Below are positions 31,233 to 38,368 of a stretch of DNA of 54,738 nt, piece after piece. Both the position numbers and the translations under genes were made by a program. The notes below the pieces were generated by a model that had not been told where the DNA came from, did no database searches, and was given only the letters and a program-made list of their open reading frames with translations. How positions within the stretch are numbered: the stretch's first letter is position 1; each line of letters opens with the position of its first letter. Origin of the DNA: a virus. The stretch spans positions 1 through 54,738 of the IMG/VR virus record IMGVR_UViG_3300027719_000273, one strand, 5' to 3'.

Positions 31233-32006
31233 TTACCCTTTATTTTCTTCCCTGGTCTGTGGTTTACCGCCCCAGGAAATACTTACTTGTCCAAAAGAAG
31301 CGCCCCTTAATTCACTGTTTATCTGTTCCAGGATATTATCGGCGTCAGAATTATCCAAGCCTTTAAGTTTCGCATGTTTATCAATAAGGCGGCTTAAAGT
31401 TTCCATCGCTCTTACCAGCGGCTTATCCTCTATAGTACCAGCATGATAGTAGTGCGTTTTCCTGCTTACAGATTCGCCGTCGTCTTCTTCACTTACGACG
31501 CTGTAGAATACCCTGGTTTCCTTATCCGCAGCTTCCGCGGCCTTTATATCGCCCAGGGCTTGCTTTTGTTCATATACCCGCTGCCACTTGTCTCTATTCT
31601 TGTTAAGATAACTTACTATTTTGGACTTCCATAAGTTTATTTCGAATTCCAGGCCTACGTCCTGTTTTGCGAAGTTATCGAATATTTCCTGTTCGTACGG
31701 AAACAGCGCAGCGCGATACAGACCATGTATAACATTATTACCGCCGCTTCGTTCCTTCCCTTCTTTGGTTTTAGGTCCTGTATTACAACCACCATGATAC
31801 TTACAGCGTCCATATCCCGCGTGACCTGTGCCATATCCGGCGGGAAGCTTACACCTGTTACCCCTTTTTGTGGCCCCACACGCTAACATGGGATTTTTAA
31901 ACTTAATCGTAATAAAATTCAAGTCGTCAGCCTTTTCATTTAAGCGTCTTTTTAGGTTAATGTCGTCTGGGTCGAACGTTTCCGGCCAATTAACTGTCTT
32001 TCCCAT
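31233..32006 (-). CDS. Terminase small subunit candidate (HGG-motif zinc protein)
   Basis: A 257-residue protein with a zinc-knuckle-like N-terminal portion (C43 in ACGATKRGNRCKL, then CKYHGG) followed by TGPKTKEGKE and a VIHGLYRA segment, a pattern often seen in phage small terminases or packaging-associated proteins. The rest is helical (ERSGGNN, then a coiled region) with a C-terminal tail. It lies directly upstream of the terL module and opens the late operon behind a promoter and a leader terminator. The assignment rests on this and on the motif. Confidence 0.6.
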   Translation of the reverse strand: MGKTVNWPETFDPDDINLKRRLNEKADDLNFITIKFKNPMLACGATKRGNRCKLPAGYGTGHAGYGRCKYHGGCNTGPKTKEGKERSGGNNVIHGLYRAALFPYEQEIFDNFAKQDVGLEFEINLWKSKIVSYLNKNRDKWQRVYEQKQALGDIKAAEAADKETRVFYSVVSEEDDGESVSRKTHYYHAGTIEDKPLVRAMETLSRLIDKHAKLKGLDNSDADNILEQINSELRGASFGQVSISWGGKPQTREENKG

Positions 32007-32070
32007 ATATGCGCTGCCCCCTTTCCTCTATTTTGTAGCCGTCGTCGCTATGTATGAATTTCTAGTCGTG

Positions 32071-32109
32071 AAAAAAGCCGGGGCAGCGTCGACGTTTGCT
32101 TTTCCCGGC
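32071..32109 (-). terminator. Terminator in the leader of the late operon
   Basis: GCCGGGGCAGC (32077-32087) pairs with GC...CCCGGC (about 32098-32109, 6-bp GC stem plus partial extension), followed on the minus strand by TTTTTT. It lies between the predicted late promoter (TSS about 32158) and terS, so readthrough or antitermination would be needed for late expression. Confidence 0.7.
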
Positions 32110-32138
32110 CAATTCCAAATTATGTATTTTATCCGCTT

Positions 32139-32154
32139 TGACGTAACTACGTCA
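32139..32154. promoter_or_regulatory. Palindrome TGACGTA-N2-TACGTCA near the late start site
   Basis: A perfect 7-bp-arm inverted repeat at about +4 to +20 of the predicted late transcript. A likely operator for a dimeric regulator; the protein is unknown. Confidence 0.4.
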
Positions 32155-32164
32155 TTCTAACATA

Positions 32165-32193
32165 AACTTAGCACACTTTTCGGGTCATTTCAA
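32165..32193 (-). promoter_or_regulatory. Late promoter upstream of terS
   Basis: On the minus strand TTGAAA (32193-32188) is separated by 17 bases from TAAGTT (32170-32165), preceded by TGC as an extended -10 element. A palindrome of the TGTC-N5-GACA family is centred about 50 bases before the start site, where activators commonly bind. Confidence 0.5.
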
Positions 32194-32591
32194 GAAAAAT
32201 TTGTCATAATGACAGATTTACCCTTTAAATCGTCTAAAAATGCCCGTCTATCGTCCTCAAAACCGTTCACGTGGTAATACAAATAGTCTATTGCCCAGTC
32301 GCACCGCTTATAGTACTGGTCCTTCGACAACCCTAGAAGGCGCAATGTAAACAGGAAGCCGTCTTTATCAATCCAGCGCGCCCTACAGCAGCGGTAAAGC
32401 ATCTCAGCTTCCCAGCGCATAGACTTAAGCCCCTGGGCTAATATAATCCGGTTCAGCATAGCGCCCGTTATCCCGTCGTCGGGTTTACAGCCACTATTCC
32501 GTGGCATATCATCAACGCCCCTGCTGTCCTCCAGCAGCCCCTGGTAGTTATCCAGCCAGCTGCGAATAACGTCCCTACCAATCATTCCCAT
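32190..32591 (-). CDS. Candidate late-gene regulator (ArpU/RinA-like HTH)
   Basis: A 133-residue basic-acidic helical protein directly upstream of the terminase operon. The region around 65-110 (ARWIDKDGFLFTLRLLGLS then DQYYKRCDWAIDYLYYHV) resembles the helix-turn-helix end of ArpU/sigma-like late regulators, which activate terminase-operon transcription. Its last codons overlap a 23-bp TGTC-N5-GACA palindrome and the late promoter. The start at ATG 32591 follows AGGGGGT. That it controls the palindrome is inference. Confidence 0.55.
   Translation of the reverse strand: MGMIGRDVIRSWLDNYQGLLEDSRGVDDMPRNSGCKPDDGITGAMLNRIILAQGLKSMRWEAEMLYRCCRARWIDKDGFLFTLRLLGLSKDQYYKRCDWAIDYLYYHVNGFEDDRRAFLDDLKGKSVIMTNFS
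32197..32219. promoter_or_regulatory. TGTC-N5-GACA palindrome upstream of late promoter
   Basis: A single 23-bp dyad with core TGTC-ATAAT-GACA (32202-32214) and near-perfect extended arms (9 of 10 pairs). It lies in the last codons of the 133-aa gene and immediately upstream of the -35 of the late promoter. Same family as the sites at 4.7 and 42.0 kb. Confidence 0.65.
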
Positions 32592-32668
32592 TTTAACCCC
32601 CTAAAATAATATATAAGGGTCGTTTTGAAAGCATAGGGTATTAGAGTAATTTCCAAAGCAAAGAAAAA

Positions 32669-32790
32669 AAAGTAAATACCCCCTTAAAAAAAAGAATACC
32701 CTTATATATTATATAAATAATAAAATTAAATAAATAAAATAAATATTATTATATTATATAGTGTAGTATTACTTACTTTAGTAAGTAATA
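32669..32790. repeat. AT-rich intergenic element, copy B
   Basis: The 204-bp gap between the 423-aa gene and the late regulator holds a hairpin with perfect 10-bp arms (32767-32776 and 32781-32790) just after the stop codon, an AT tract, a 21-bp segment (32703-32723) identical to 4990-5010, a run of T on the minus strand and GGG-rich ends. It follows the same order as copy A at 4956-5064. Confidence 0.55.
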
Positions 32791-32795
32791 GGGTT

Positions 32796-34067
32796 TTACA
32801 AGCCTGTAGGTTCTTTCCTTTTGTCGTCCTTCGGCCCGCGTTCTACTTCGGACGGAAGTTTGATCCGCTTAAGTGTGTCGTCCAGCTCTATTACGCTATG
32901 CGCCAGCCTTTCCACGGTTTGGCTGTTTGCTAGTTTACTGGCTCTTAGTTCTTCTACCGTAGCCCCATATGCGGTTATGACGCCCTGTGCTGCGACTTGC
33001 AGTGTCTTAAACTTAAGGGTCGTATAGCCCACCGGGTCCCCTGCTTCGAAGGTCGGCGCCATGGGTGTAGTTAACAGGTAGTATAAGCGGTTTAGCTTGT
33101 ATATTGGTTCGTACGGGCTTTCACCAGGGGCGCATTGGGCTGGATTGTTATGTATGACTTCTCCTACGGCCTGGGTCAGTGCCGCCAGTTTCGCGCTTAT
33201 GGTCGTGATTACCGCCTTACCCCTTTCGTATACCAGGGCTTCTATTTTCGTGTTCGGTTCCAGCATTGCAACCAGTTCTTTTACATGCGGCGTTATGCTT
33301 ATGTGTGTTACCTCTATCGGTATCATTCGCCCCAGGCCTGCTATAACATCTTTATCCAGCGGTACTTTGGTGCATGGTCCCCAGTCACAGGTCGGATACT
33401 TACTTAAGGCTTTTTCTATCACCTGGAATATTTCCCCATTTGGCTCCAGGCCTTCCCTGTTGCACATTTTCGTTAATGTGTCTTTGCAATAGTACAAAGC
33501 TTCCCTTAGTGTTATATAGTCTGACGCCAGGCGGGTAAAGTCTACAGCTTTGTACGGTCCCATATCTACGGCCTGCTTCGTAAGTGCGACCTGGCGCAAG
33601 TCGGAAAGTGCGCCTATGTGCTTCGTTATTGCTGTGGCCCTGGTGTCGTCGTCTGCATTGCTTATCGCCAGCTGGGTATCACATACCGCCAGGCTGGTCT
33701 TAAAGTACTTAGTTACTTGATTCATAAGCTCGCCTATGGTTTGATTCATCGTCTTTATTACTTCGGCTTGTTCCTGGCAACGGTTATACAACTGCTGCGT
33801 TCTGGCTTTAGGTACAAGGTGCCGCGGGAAGTCTTCGTAGTCGTCCACTATTGTCAGTATGCGGTCGGCTACGGCGTCGCCTACGTACTGGTAGAATTCT
33901 TTCCGGTTTTGGTCTAGTTCTTCCCAAGAAAAAGTAGGGGAAGGTTTCGCGTTCGGCTGGCCTTCGGTCCACCTTATCCATGTGTCCCGGACCAGTGGTC
34001 CCAGCTGCGCCCTATGCAGCGCTGAAATATGTAGCCCCGGCCTGTCTTGTGTTTCCTTGTTTTCCAT
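32796..34067 (-). CDS. Hypothetical protein (423 aa), possible phage early accessory protein
   Basis: Not recognised. A 423-residue soluble, mostly helical protein with three broad regions: an N-terminal part (1-95), a long helical middle (95-180 with ARTQQLYNRCQEQAEVIKTM) and an extended C-terminal part with many helices (KLAALTQAVGEVIHNN). No Walker, zinc or HExxH motifs. The ATG has AGGAGGT upstream. It is the last gene before the AT-rich hairpin gap and is thus probably the end of the right-hand early operon. Confidence 0.65.
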   Translation of the reverse strand: MENKETQDRPGLHISALHRAQLGPLVRDTWIRWTEGQPNAKPSPTFSWEELDQNRKEFYQYVGDAVADRILTIVDDYEDFPRHLVPKARTQQLYNRCQEQAEVIKTMNQTIGELMNQVTKYFKTSLAVCDTQLAISNADDDTRATAITKHIGALSDLRQVALTKQAVDMGPYKAVDFTRLASDYITLREALYYCKDTLTKMCNREGLEPNGEIFQVIEKALSKYPTCDWGPCTKVPLDKDVIAGLGRMIPIEVTHISITPHVKELVAMLEPNTKIEALVYERGKAVITTISAKLAALTQAVGEVIHNNPAQCAPGESPYEPIYKLNRLYYLLTTPMAPTFEAGDPVGYTTLKFKTLQVAAQGVITAYGATVEELRASKLANSQTVERLAHSVIELDDTLKRIKLPSEVERGPKDDKRKEPTGL

Positions 34068-34078
34068 ACAATTACCTC

Positions 34079-34345
34079 CTATCCCTTTCGGTTTAACTCT
34101 TTTGTAAAATGTTCTATGAATTCAGTAAAACTATAGGGGCGGCCGAAGCTTTCCGCTATACATTTACCATTTTTGTACGCCGTAACTATAATGTCCGCTA
34201 TGCTGTCTTTGTGTTTCTTATATTGTCCCTTTAGTTGGTGAACTGTCTTAAATAGCAGGGCTGCGTCGTCGTGATTCATGTCATAGTGTTCCATAAAGTC
34301 CTGTACCGTTTTTTCATTGTCGTCTGGTGTATTTGTGCCTCCCAT
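34079..34345 (-). CDS. Hypothetical protein (88 aa)
   Basis: Not recognised. An 88-residue acidic, helical protein (QDFMEHYDMNHDDAALLFK). It has canonical AAGGAGGT before the ATG and lies in the run of small early genes between 34.1 and 35.4 kb. Confidence 0.6.
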   Translation of the reverse strand: MGGTNTPDDNEKTVQDFMEHYDMNHDDAALLFKTVHQLKGQYKKHKDSIADIIVTAYKNGKCIAESFGRPYSFTEFIEHFTKELNRKG

Positions 34346-34357
34346 GCCCTTACCTCC

Positions 34358-34615
34358 TTAGTGGAAGCCGTCCAGGTCTTCCTTTATAGCGTCTATTATT
34401 TCGCTTGCTTCGTTTAGCGTTAATTCATCCAGTGGTACGTTTGTGTATTCGTCCAGGTCATTTCCCGTCTGATCCAGAAGTAGTTCTATGTAGTCCTTCT
34501 GTGGTTCGGTTATCGGCCCGCCGCCTAGGGCTACTGCTAGGTCGTAGGCTTCCTTTTCTGTCAGTGGTTCACGTTGGGCTTTTTCTTGTAGGTCCAGGAT
34601 TCGTTCTACGTTCAT
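34358..34615 (-). CDS. Small acidic protein with Q-x-x-x-I helical motif
   Basis: An 85-residue acidic protein. The second half, TEPQKDYIELLLDQTG followed by LTLNEASEIIDAIKEDLDG, has the pattern of small DNA/RNA-related helical domains sometimes annotated DUF3072-like; I cannot confirm this here. Its start overlaps the stop of the preceding gene, so it is probably coupled. Confidence 0.6.
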   Translation of the reverse strand: MNVERILDLQEKAQREPLTEKEAYDLAVALGGGPITEPQKDYIELLLDQTGNDLDEYTNVPLDELTLNEASEIIDAIKEDLDGFH

Positions 34616-34824
34616 TGTTTACCGTTGCCCCCTTTCTTTTCGTGGCTTTCTGGTGTCGTAGAAAACCAACGTACGCCACCATTTAACGGGATATGGCGGT
34701 TACCCCCGTCTTTAAGCCGTAACCATAGCAGCGCGTTACCGAAGCGTACTTCTGTGGCTTCAAAAGTTTCCAGATATCCGTCGTACCAACGAACATTTAC
34801 TGTAATTAACTGTTTTTCGTTCAT
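34612..34824 (-). CDS. Hypothetical small beta protein (70 aa)
   Basis: Not recognised. A 70-residue protein with a likely SH3-like or barrel fold (VRWYDGYLETFEATEVRFG then LLWLRLKDGGNRHIPL). It ends with a lysine/asparagine-rich tail. Its ATG overlaps the stop codon of the upstream gene. Confidence 0.6.
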   Translation of the reverse strand: MNEKQLITVNVRWYDGYLETFEATEVRFGNALLWLRLKDGGNRHIPLNGGVRWFSTTPESHEKKGGNGKQ

Positions 34825-35229
34825 TTACTTACCGTCGCCCCCTTCTGCGGTCTGCGTCGCCGTTTGTGCCAGTCTTTCCTTTTTAACACAGTCCGGGCAG
34901 CTGTTGGACGGTACTTCTTCCATAATGTCGTCGCTGTTCATACAAGTTTTAACCAGGCCAGTATCCCGGTCATATACGACGACGTGCTTACGTCTTTTAC
35001 GCTTTATGTCCTCCGGCAGCAGTATAGGTGGCCATGGGACGCCCCAGAAGTCCACGAATACCCCGGCGACGGCGTCGCCTTTCGTTCCCCAGGTTATCGC
35101 CCGCACCGAAGACACTATAACGGTTACAGTACATTCCTTACCGTCGTCGTTTTTCTCATTCACTTGTATTAGCTTGTCAGCCTGTGGAAGCTGGCTGCCT
35201 ATCGGTATCAATACCCTATATTCGTTCAT
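34825..35229 (-). CDS. Hypothetical protein (134 aa)
   Basis: Not recognised. A 134-residue protein with beta strands (VTVIVSSVRAITWG), a KRKRRKHVVV basic segment and a short CPDC motif near residue 112 that may bind metal. RBS AAAGGGGC before ATG 35229; it is overlapped by the gene upstream at 35226. Confidence 0.55.
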   Translation of the reverse strand: MNEYRVLIPIGSQLPQADKLIQVNEKNDDGKECTVTVIVSSVRAITWGTKGDAVAGVFVDFWGVPWPPILLPEDIKRKRRKHVVVYDRDTGLVKTCMNSDDIMEEVPSNSCPDCVKKERLAQTATQTAEGGDGK

Positions 35230-35417
35230 AGTCTTAAGCCCCTTTCTTCCAGGTATTTGTTTGCTTTGTCCGTCAGTTTTGCGACTGGTTCCGTAGTATA
35301 GTCCAGTTCCAGGTGGCCGGATTCTTCCAGCTTCTTAAGCATTGCGGAAAGGGCCAGGGTTCCTATCTGGCCCCCTTCCTGTTTGATAATGCATAGCAGT
35401 GCTTCACTGGTTTTCAT
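35226..35417 (-). CDS. Small winged-helix-like protein (63 aa)
   Basis: A 63-residue protein with a helix-strand layout like a minimal winged helix (GQIGTLALSAMLKKLEESGH then YTTEPVAKLTDKANKYLEE). It overlaps both neighbours. It might be a DNA-binding or adaptor protein; no signature confirms it. Confidence 0.5.
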   Translation of the reverse strand: MKTSEALLCIIKQEGGQIGTLALSAMLKKLEESGHLELDYTTEPVAKLTDKANKYLEERGLRL

Positions 35418-36168
35418 TTTTTGTGTATAGCTCTGGTACGAAGTCGGCAGCGTCTAAACGCTTAAAGGCCGCAGTCGCTCCCATAGGGCGGTTAAGCTCT
35501 AACGCCTGCGCTACAATTTCGTCGCTGGGTTCTTCGTCACACCTAACATATGCAATTTCGTTGTTGCTGTCTTTATACATTAAGTAGACACGCCATACGG
35601 GTTCCTTTTGTGAATTATGCGAACGAGTTCCAGCCCTTACCATAGTTCTATGGTATTCCTGCCAGTTTGTACGAAATAGGCCCATGTAGACGACGTCCCA
35701 GTACTGCCCGTTTCGGTAACATTCTTCTAGTACACGGCCTTCCTCTTTAAAGCCCACAGACTGGTATAAGTGCATAGCCCTTTCATTGAAGCTGTAGACG
35801 GTTATCGCTATTTTCCGACAGTTCACTTCCTGAAAGGCTACATACATAAGCAAAGCCATGAGCTGCTTTCCGTAGCCCTTATCGCGGAAGGCCTTACCTA
35901 TGAATAACATAGGATGGGCTGTGTGCGTTATCCAGTTCACAGTAAGGCTACAGTACCCTACTACTGCGTCGTCGATTCTCTGCCGGATCAGAAAGCGTAA
36001 GCCATCCCCTGTTATAACTTCTTCCAGCAGCTTATACGTTCTGGGTATTACAAAGTCCGCGGTACCTTCTATTCCTACCTGTACTTCGTAGTCGTTGTAA
36101 AGCTTGTACAATGCCTGGCCGCCTTCGTCGGTTACTGCGTCCAGGTATAAGTCTTTAGTGTAAAACAT
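35404..36168 (-). CDS. GNAT-family N-acetyltransferase with C-terminal extension
   Basis: A 254-residue protein. Residues about 5-165 form a GNAT domain: the acetyl-CoA loop GKAFRDKGYGKQLMALLMYV (Q/R-x-x-G-x-G/A type) and the later AITVYSFNERAMHLYQSVGF strand-helix pair are visible. The family moves acetyl from acetyl-CoA to amines of proteins, nucleotides or antibiotics. The C-terminal 75 residues are unique and carry acidic segments. Start at 36168 is preferred over 36195 because AAAGGGGGT lies six bases before it. It lies next to the radical SAM gene. Substrate unknown. Confidence 0.8.
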   Translation of the reverse strand: MFYTKDLYLDAVTDEGGQALYKLYNDYEVQVGIEGTADFVIPRTYKLLEEVITGDGLRFLIRQRIDDAVVGYCSLTVNWITHTAHPMLFIGKAFRDKGYGKQLMALLMYVAFQEVNCRKIAITVYSFNERAMHLYQSVGFKEEGRVLEECYRNGQYWDVVYMGLFRTNWQEYHRTMVRAGTRSHNSQKEPVWRVYLMYKDSNNEIAYVRCDEEPSDEIVAQALELNRPMGATAAFKRLDAADFVPELYTKNENQ

Positions 36169-36191
36169 TCCCTTACCCCCTTTATTCGTCG

Positions 36192-37025
36192 TCATACTGC
36201 TGTAAAAAACTCTTTATTACTTGAAACAATTGCTGCTACCCTACACCATGATCGTTGAAATGCCGCCCAGGTAGGATCTTGAAAGCCATTATCATCCATG
36301 TGTAGCATTGCGAACGGGATAAACCCAGCTTTCAGCGTGTCCTTGCAGCGCTTTTCTGCTTTTTCGAATGTATCCCCTGGGTATCCCATTAGCACATAGC
36401 AGAATGTTTTACGCTTCCTAAGTGTGTATCCGGCTTCTTGTAGTAATTTTCCGGCTATTATAAGCGGCTCGTAATCGTCCACTGTATCATATGCAAAGAA
36501 CATTTGTGCAGTTTTTACCTTTTGCATTAATTCCACATGCCAGGGTTTCAGTAGTTTAGATTCTAGCCCTCCTGAGAATACTGCCCTTTCGGGCTGCTTG
36601 GAAAGCATATCAAACACAGAAATAATATGATCTTTACTATTAAGCAGAAAGTTATCATCCTGTACTATATTCCCTTCGGTAATAGGCAATGGTCTTAGTT
36701 TTCCTGCTCTCTTATGGACCTTACAAAACCAGCAGCTATTATTACAGCCAACGCTTGTTATTACATAACCTTTATGTAAGTACAAACCGGGTACAAATGT
36801 GTCTGTAACCTGATCATATGCTGGGCCTCCGATTTTTACTGGTATGCCTGTTTTATACCAAGCATTTGCCAGACTCTCTGCATAAGGCTTATCGCCTGTA
36901 AATGATACTGATACGTGTATTTCATCAACTTCCGGTACTAATTTGGCTCTCGGATAACCGAAAAACACAAGCGGATCATCTGGAGTACCTTTTGTTTTTC
37001 TTGGAAAAACTCTTGCTATATTCAT
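36192..37025 (-). CDS. Radical SAM enzyme
   Basis: A 277-residue protein with a radical SAM cluster motif CxxxCxxC near residue 94 (VGCNNSCWFC) and downstream segments typical for SAM enzymes (SGGLESKLL). The family uses a 4Fe-4S cluster and S-adenosylmethionine to make a radical for difficult chemistry. Its base composition is more AT-rich than its neighbours, which suggests separate acquisition. It is between a GNAT and a set of small genes. The substrate cannot be told from the sequence; a phage nucleotide or RNA modification is possible, not shown. Confidence 0.78.
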   Translation of the reverse strand: MNIARVFPRKTKGTPDDPLVFFGYPRAKLVPEVDEIHVSVSFTGDKPYAESLANAWYKTGIPVKIGGPAYDQVTDTFVPGLYLHKGYVITSVGCNNSCWFCKVHKRAGKLRPLPITEGNIVQDDNFLLNSKDHIISVFDMLSKQPERAVFSGGLESKLLKPWHVELMQKVKTAQMFFAYDTVDDYEPLIIAGKLLQEAGYTLRKRKTFCYVLMGYPGDTFEKAEKRCKDTLKAGFIPFAMLHMDDNGFQDPTWAAFQRSWCRVAAIVSSNKEFFTAV

Positions 37026-37039
37026 TTTACTTATACCCC

Positions 37040-37279
37040 CTATTCTTCCGGGCCGTAGATTCCCGCCAGCGCCCCGGCGTTTCTACGGGTTTCTTCGTCC
37101 GATCCTACTAGTAATTTGGCTTCCGCTTGCTTCATTTCGATAAACGCTTTATTCTGTATGTAAAAGTCTGTACAGTTCATGGGATCCGGCGTACAATCCT
37201 TCTTCGCTTTGCCCTTACATTCCCGGCAGCAGGGAAGCGTCCCTGGCTGGTGTGGAAATTCGGATAGCTTTACTTTCAC
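37040..37279 (-). CDS. Cysteine-rich small protein (79 aa)
   Basis: A 79-residue protein with cysteines in CCREC and DCTPDPMNC, probably a metal-binding site, followed by an amphipathic helix. GTG start at 37279; GGGGGC is upstream. It overlaps the start of the 220-aa gene. Function unknown. Confidence 0.6.
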   Translation of the reverse strand: MKVKLSEFPHQPGTLPCCRECKGKAKKDCTPDPMNCTDFYIQNKAFIEMKQAEAKLLVGSDEETRRNAGALAGIYGPEE

Positions 37280-37938
37280 TGGCCCCGCCCCCTGTCCTCG
37301 TTCCAGCCGTGGTACGCCTTTCCGGTCGGTGCGTCCGGCTTCCTAGTCGATGCCGTTTCCTTGATATAGTCTTTAAGGTATTCCATGGCTTCTACCTGGT
37401 CGTCTATGGTACCGTGGGGTATTGCGACGTCCGCGTTGTGTATGTCTAGGCCCGACCTTTGACGCAGCCACAGAGTAACAATACCCGCAAAATTATGAGG
37501 TGCCACGAATTCTTCCGCAGGCCTTCCGTTTATCCTATACAGTAGGAAATGTTCCTGGGTACCGTCCCAGCAGGACAGTACTATAATTTCGTGGTGTCCT
37601 CCTAGGTACTTCACATACTCCCGGTTTACAACCACTTCGCCAGGCCTGCCTGGTATTATCTGCCCCGGTGCCAGGCCCTGTTCCAGCTGTAGGTTGTCGC
37701 CCCCGGCTACCGGGTTCTTATTCCCTACGCTGGTGTCGTTAAATACCCGGTAGCCCTTGATTATTGAAAGGTCTTTAAACCGTACTATACTGTAGTCTTC
37801 CAATTCAACGAAGCGCCCATTTTCGGCCAGGTTTGCGACGTAGTCGCCAGCGCCTGCTATGTCTATTTTCTGGTTAACTTCTTCCGGCGTCGTCGCTATG
37901 AAGCTGCCGACGACGGTAAGAATTTCGACTTTATACAT
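37276..37938 (-). CDS. Hypothetical protein (220 aa)
   Basis: Not recognised. A 220-residue soluble protein with beta-rich segments and a central turn-rich part (GLAPGQIIPGRPGEVVVN), ending in a proline/glycine-rich tail (KPDAPTGKAYHGWNEDRGRG). RBS AGGGGT before ATG 37938. Its stop overlaps the start of the cysteine-rich gene downstream. Confidence 0.6.
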   Translation of the reverse strand: MYKVEILTVVGSFIATTPEEVNQKIDIAGAGDYVANLAENGRFVELEDYSIVRFKDLSIIKGYRVFNDTSVGNKNPVAGGDNLQLEQGLAPGQIIPGRPGEVVVNREYVKYLGGHHEIIVLSCWDGTQEHFLLYRINGRPAEEFVAPHNFAGIVTLWLRQRSGLDIHNADVAIPHGTIDDQVEAMEYLKDYIKETASTRKPDAPTGKAYHGWNEDRGRGQ

Positions 37939-37949
37939 TCAATTCACCC

Positions 37950-38090
37950 CTAACTGATATTTGATAAGGATTCATGCAGTTCTAACCGCTTGCTTTCCAT
38001 GTTTTGCTTGTTTGTATCCGTGGGTTCTCTGTAGAATAATACAATAAACTCGTCCAATTCCTGGGATAGCTTTAACCTTTCATCTGACAT
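37950..38090 (-). CDS. Spo0E-like small protein (46 aa)
   Basis: A 46-residue gene with RBS AAAGGGGGC seven bases before ATG. Its core, ERLKLSQELDEFIVLFYR, has the SQELD motif that characterises Spo0E-like aspartyl-phosphate phosphatases, which remove phosphate from Spo0A-P and block sporulation. The rest is a short acidic/helical tail. The usual N-terminal helix of the family is shortened. If it is functional it would tie the phage to a sporulating Firmicute and delay host sporulation; that is inference. Confidence 0.6.
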   Translation of the reverse strand: MSDERLKLSQELDEFIVLFYREPTDTNKQNMESKRLELHESLSNIS

Positions 38091-38104
38091 AATGTAAGCC
38101 CCCT

Positions 38105-38362
38105 TTATAGTTCTACATAGTCGCCGCCTTCGCCATAATAAACGACGTCGAATACTTCCTGCGCCAGTGATTTTACAGCCTGTAAGTATTCCTTCTGGAT
38201 TTCCCAGCGCTTCTTTTCGTCGTCCCAGCGTCTGGCTTTTGCGGGTACGATGTTCTTAAGGTTCATACGGAAGTTGTCGTTATAGCTTCCTTCTACGTAA
38301 AATATTTCTGGGTTCCTAGCACGAAAATAGGTTATGTATTGATGATTTCCAGTGCTGTTCAT
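38105..38362 (-). CDS. Hypothetical protein (85 aa)
   Basis: An 85-residue protein with a VPAKARRWDDEKKRWEI segment like the small domains at the N-terminus of some SNF2/HARP helicases. GGGGGA is upstream of the ATG. It ends with an acidic GEGGDYVEL tail. Function unknown. Confidence 0.6.
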   Translation of the reverse strand: MNSTGNHQYITYFRARNPEIFYVEGSYNDNFRMNLKNIVPAKARRWDDEKKRWEIQKEYLQAVKSLAQEVFDVVYYGEGGDYVEL

Positions 38363-38368
38363 TGCTGC

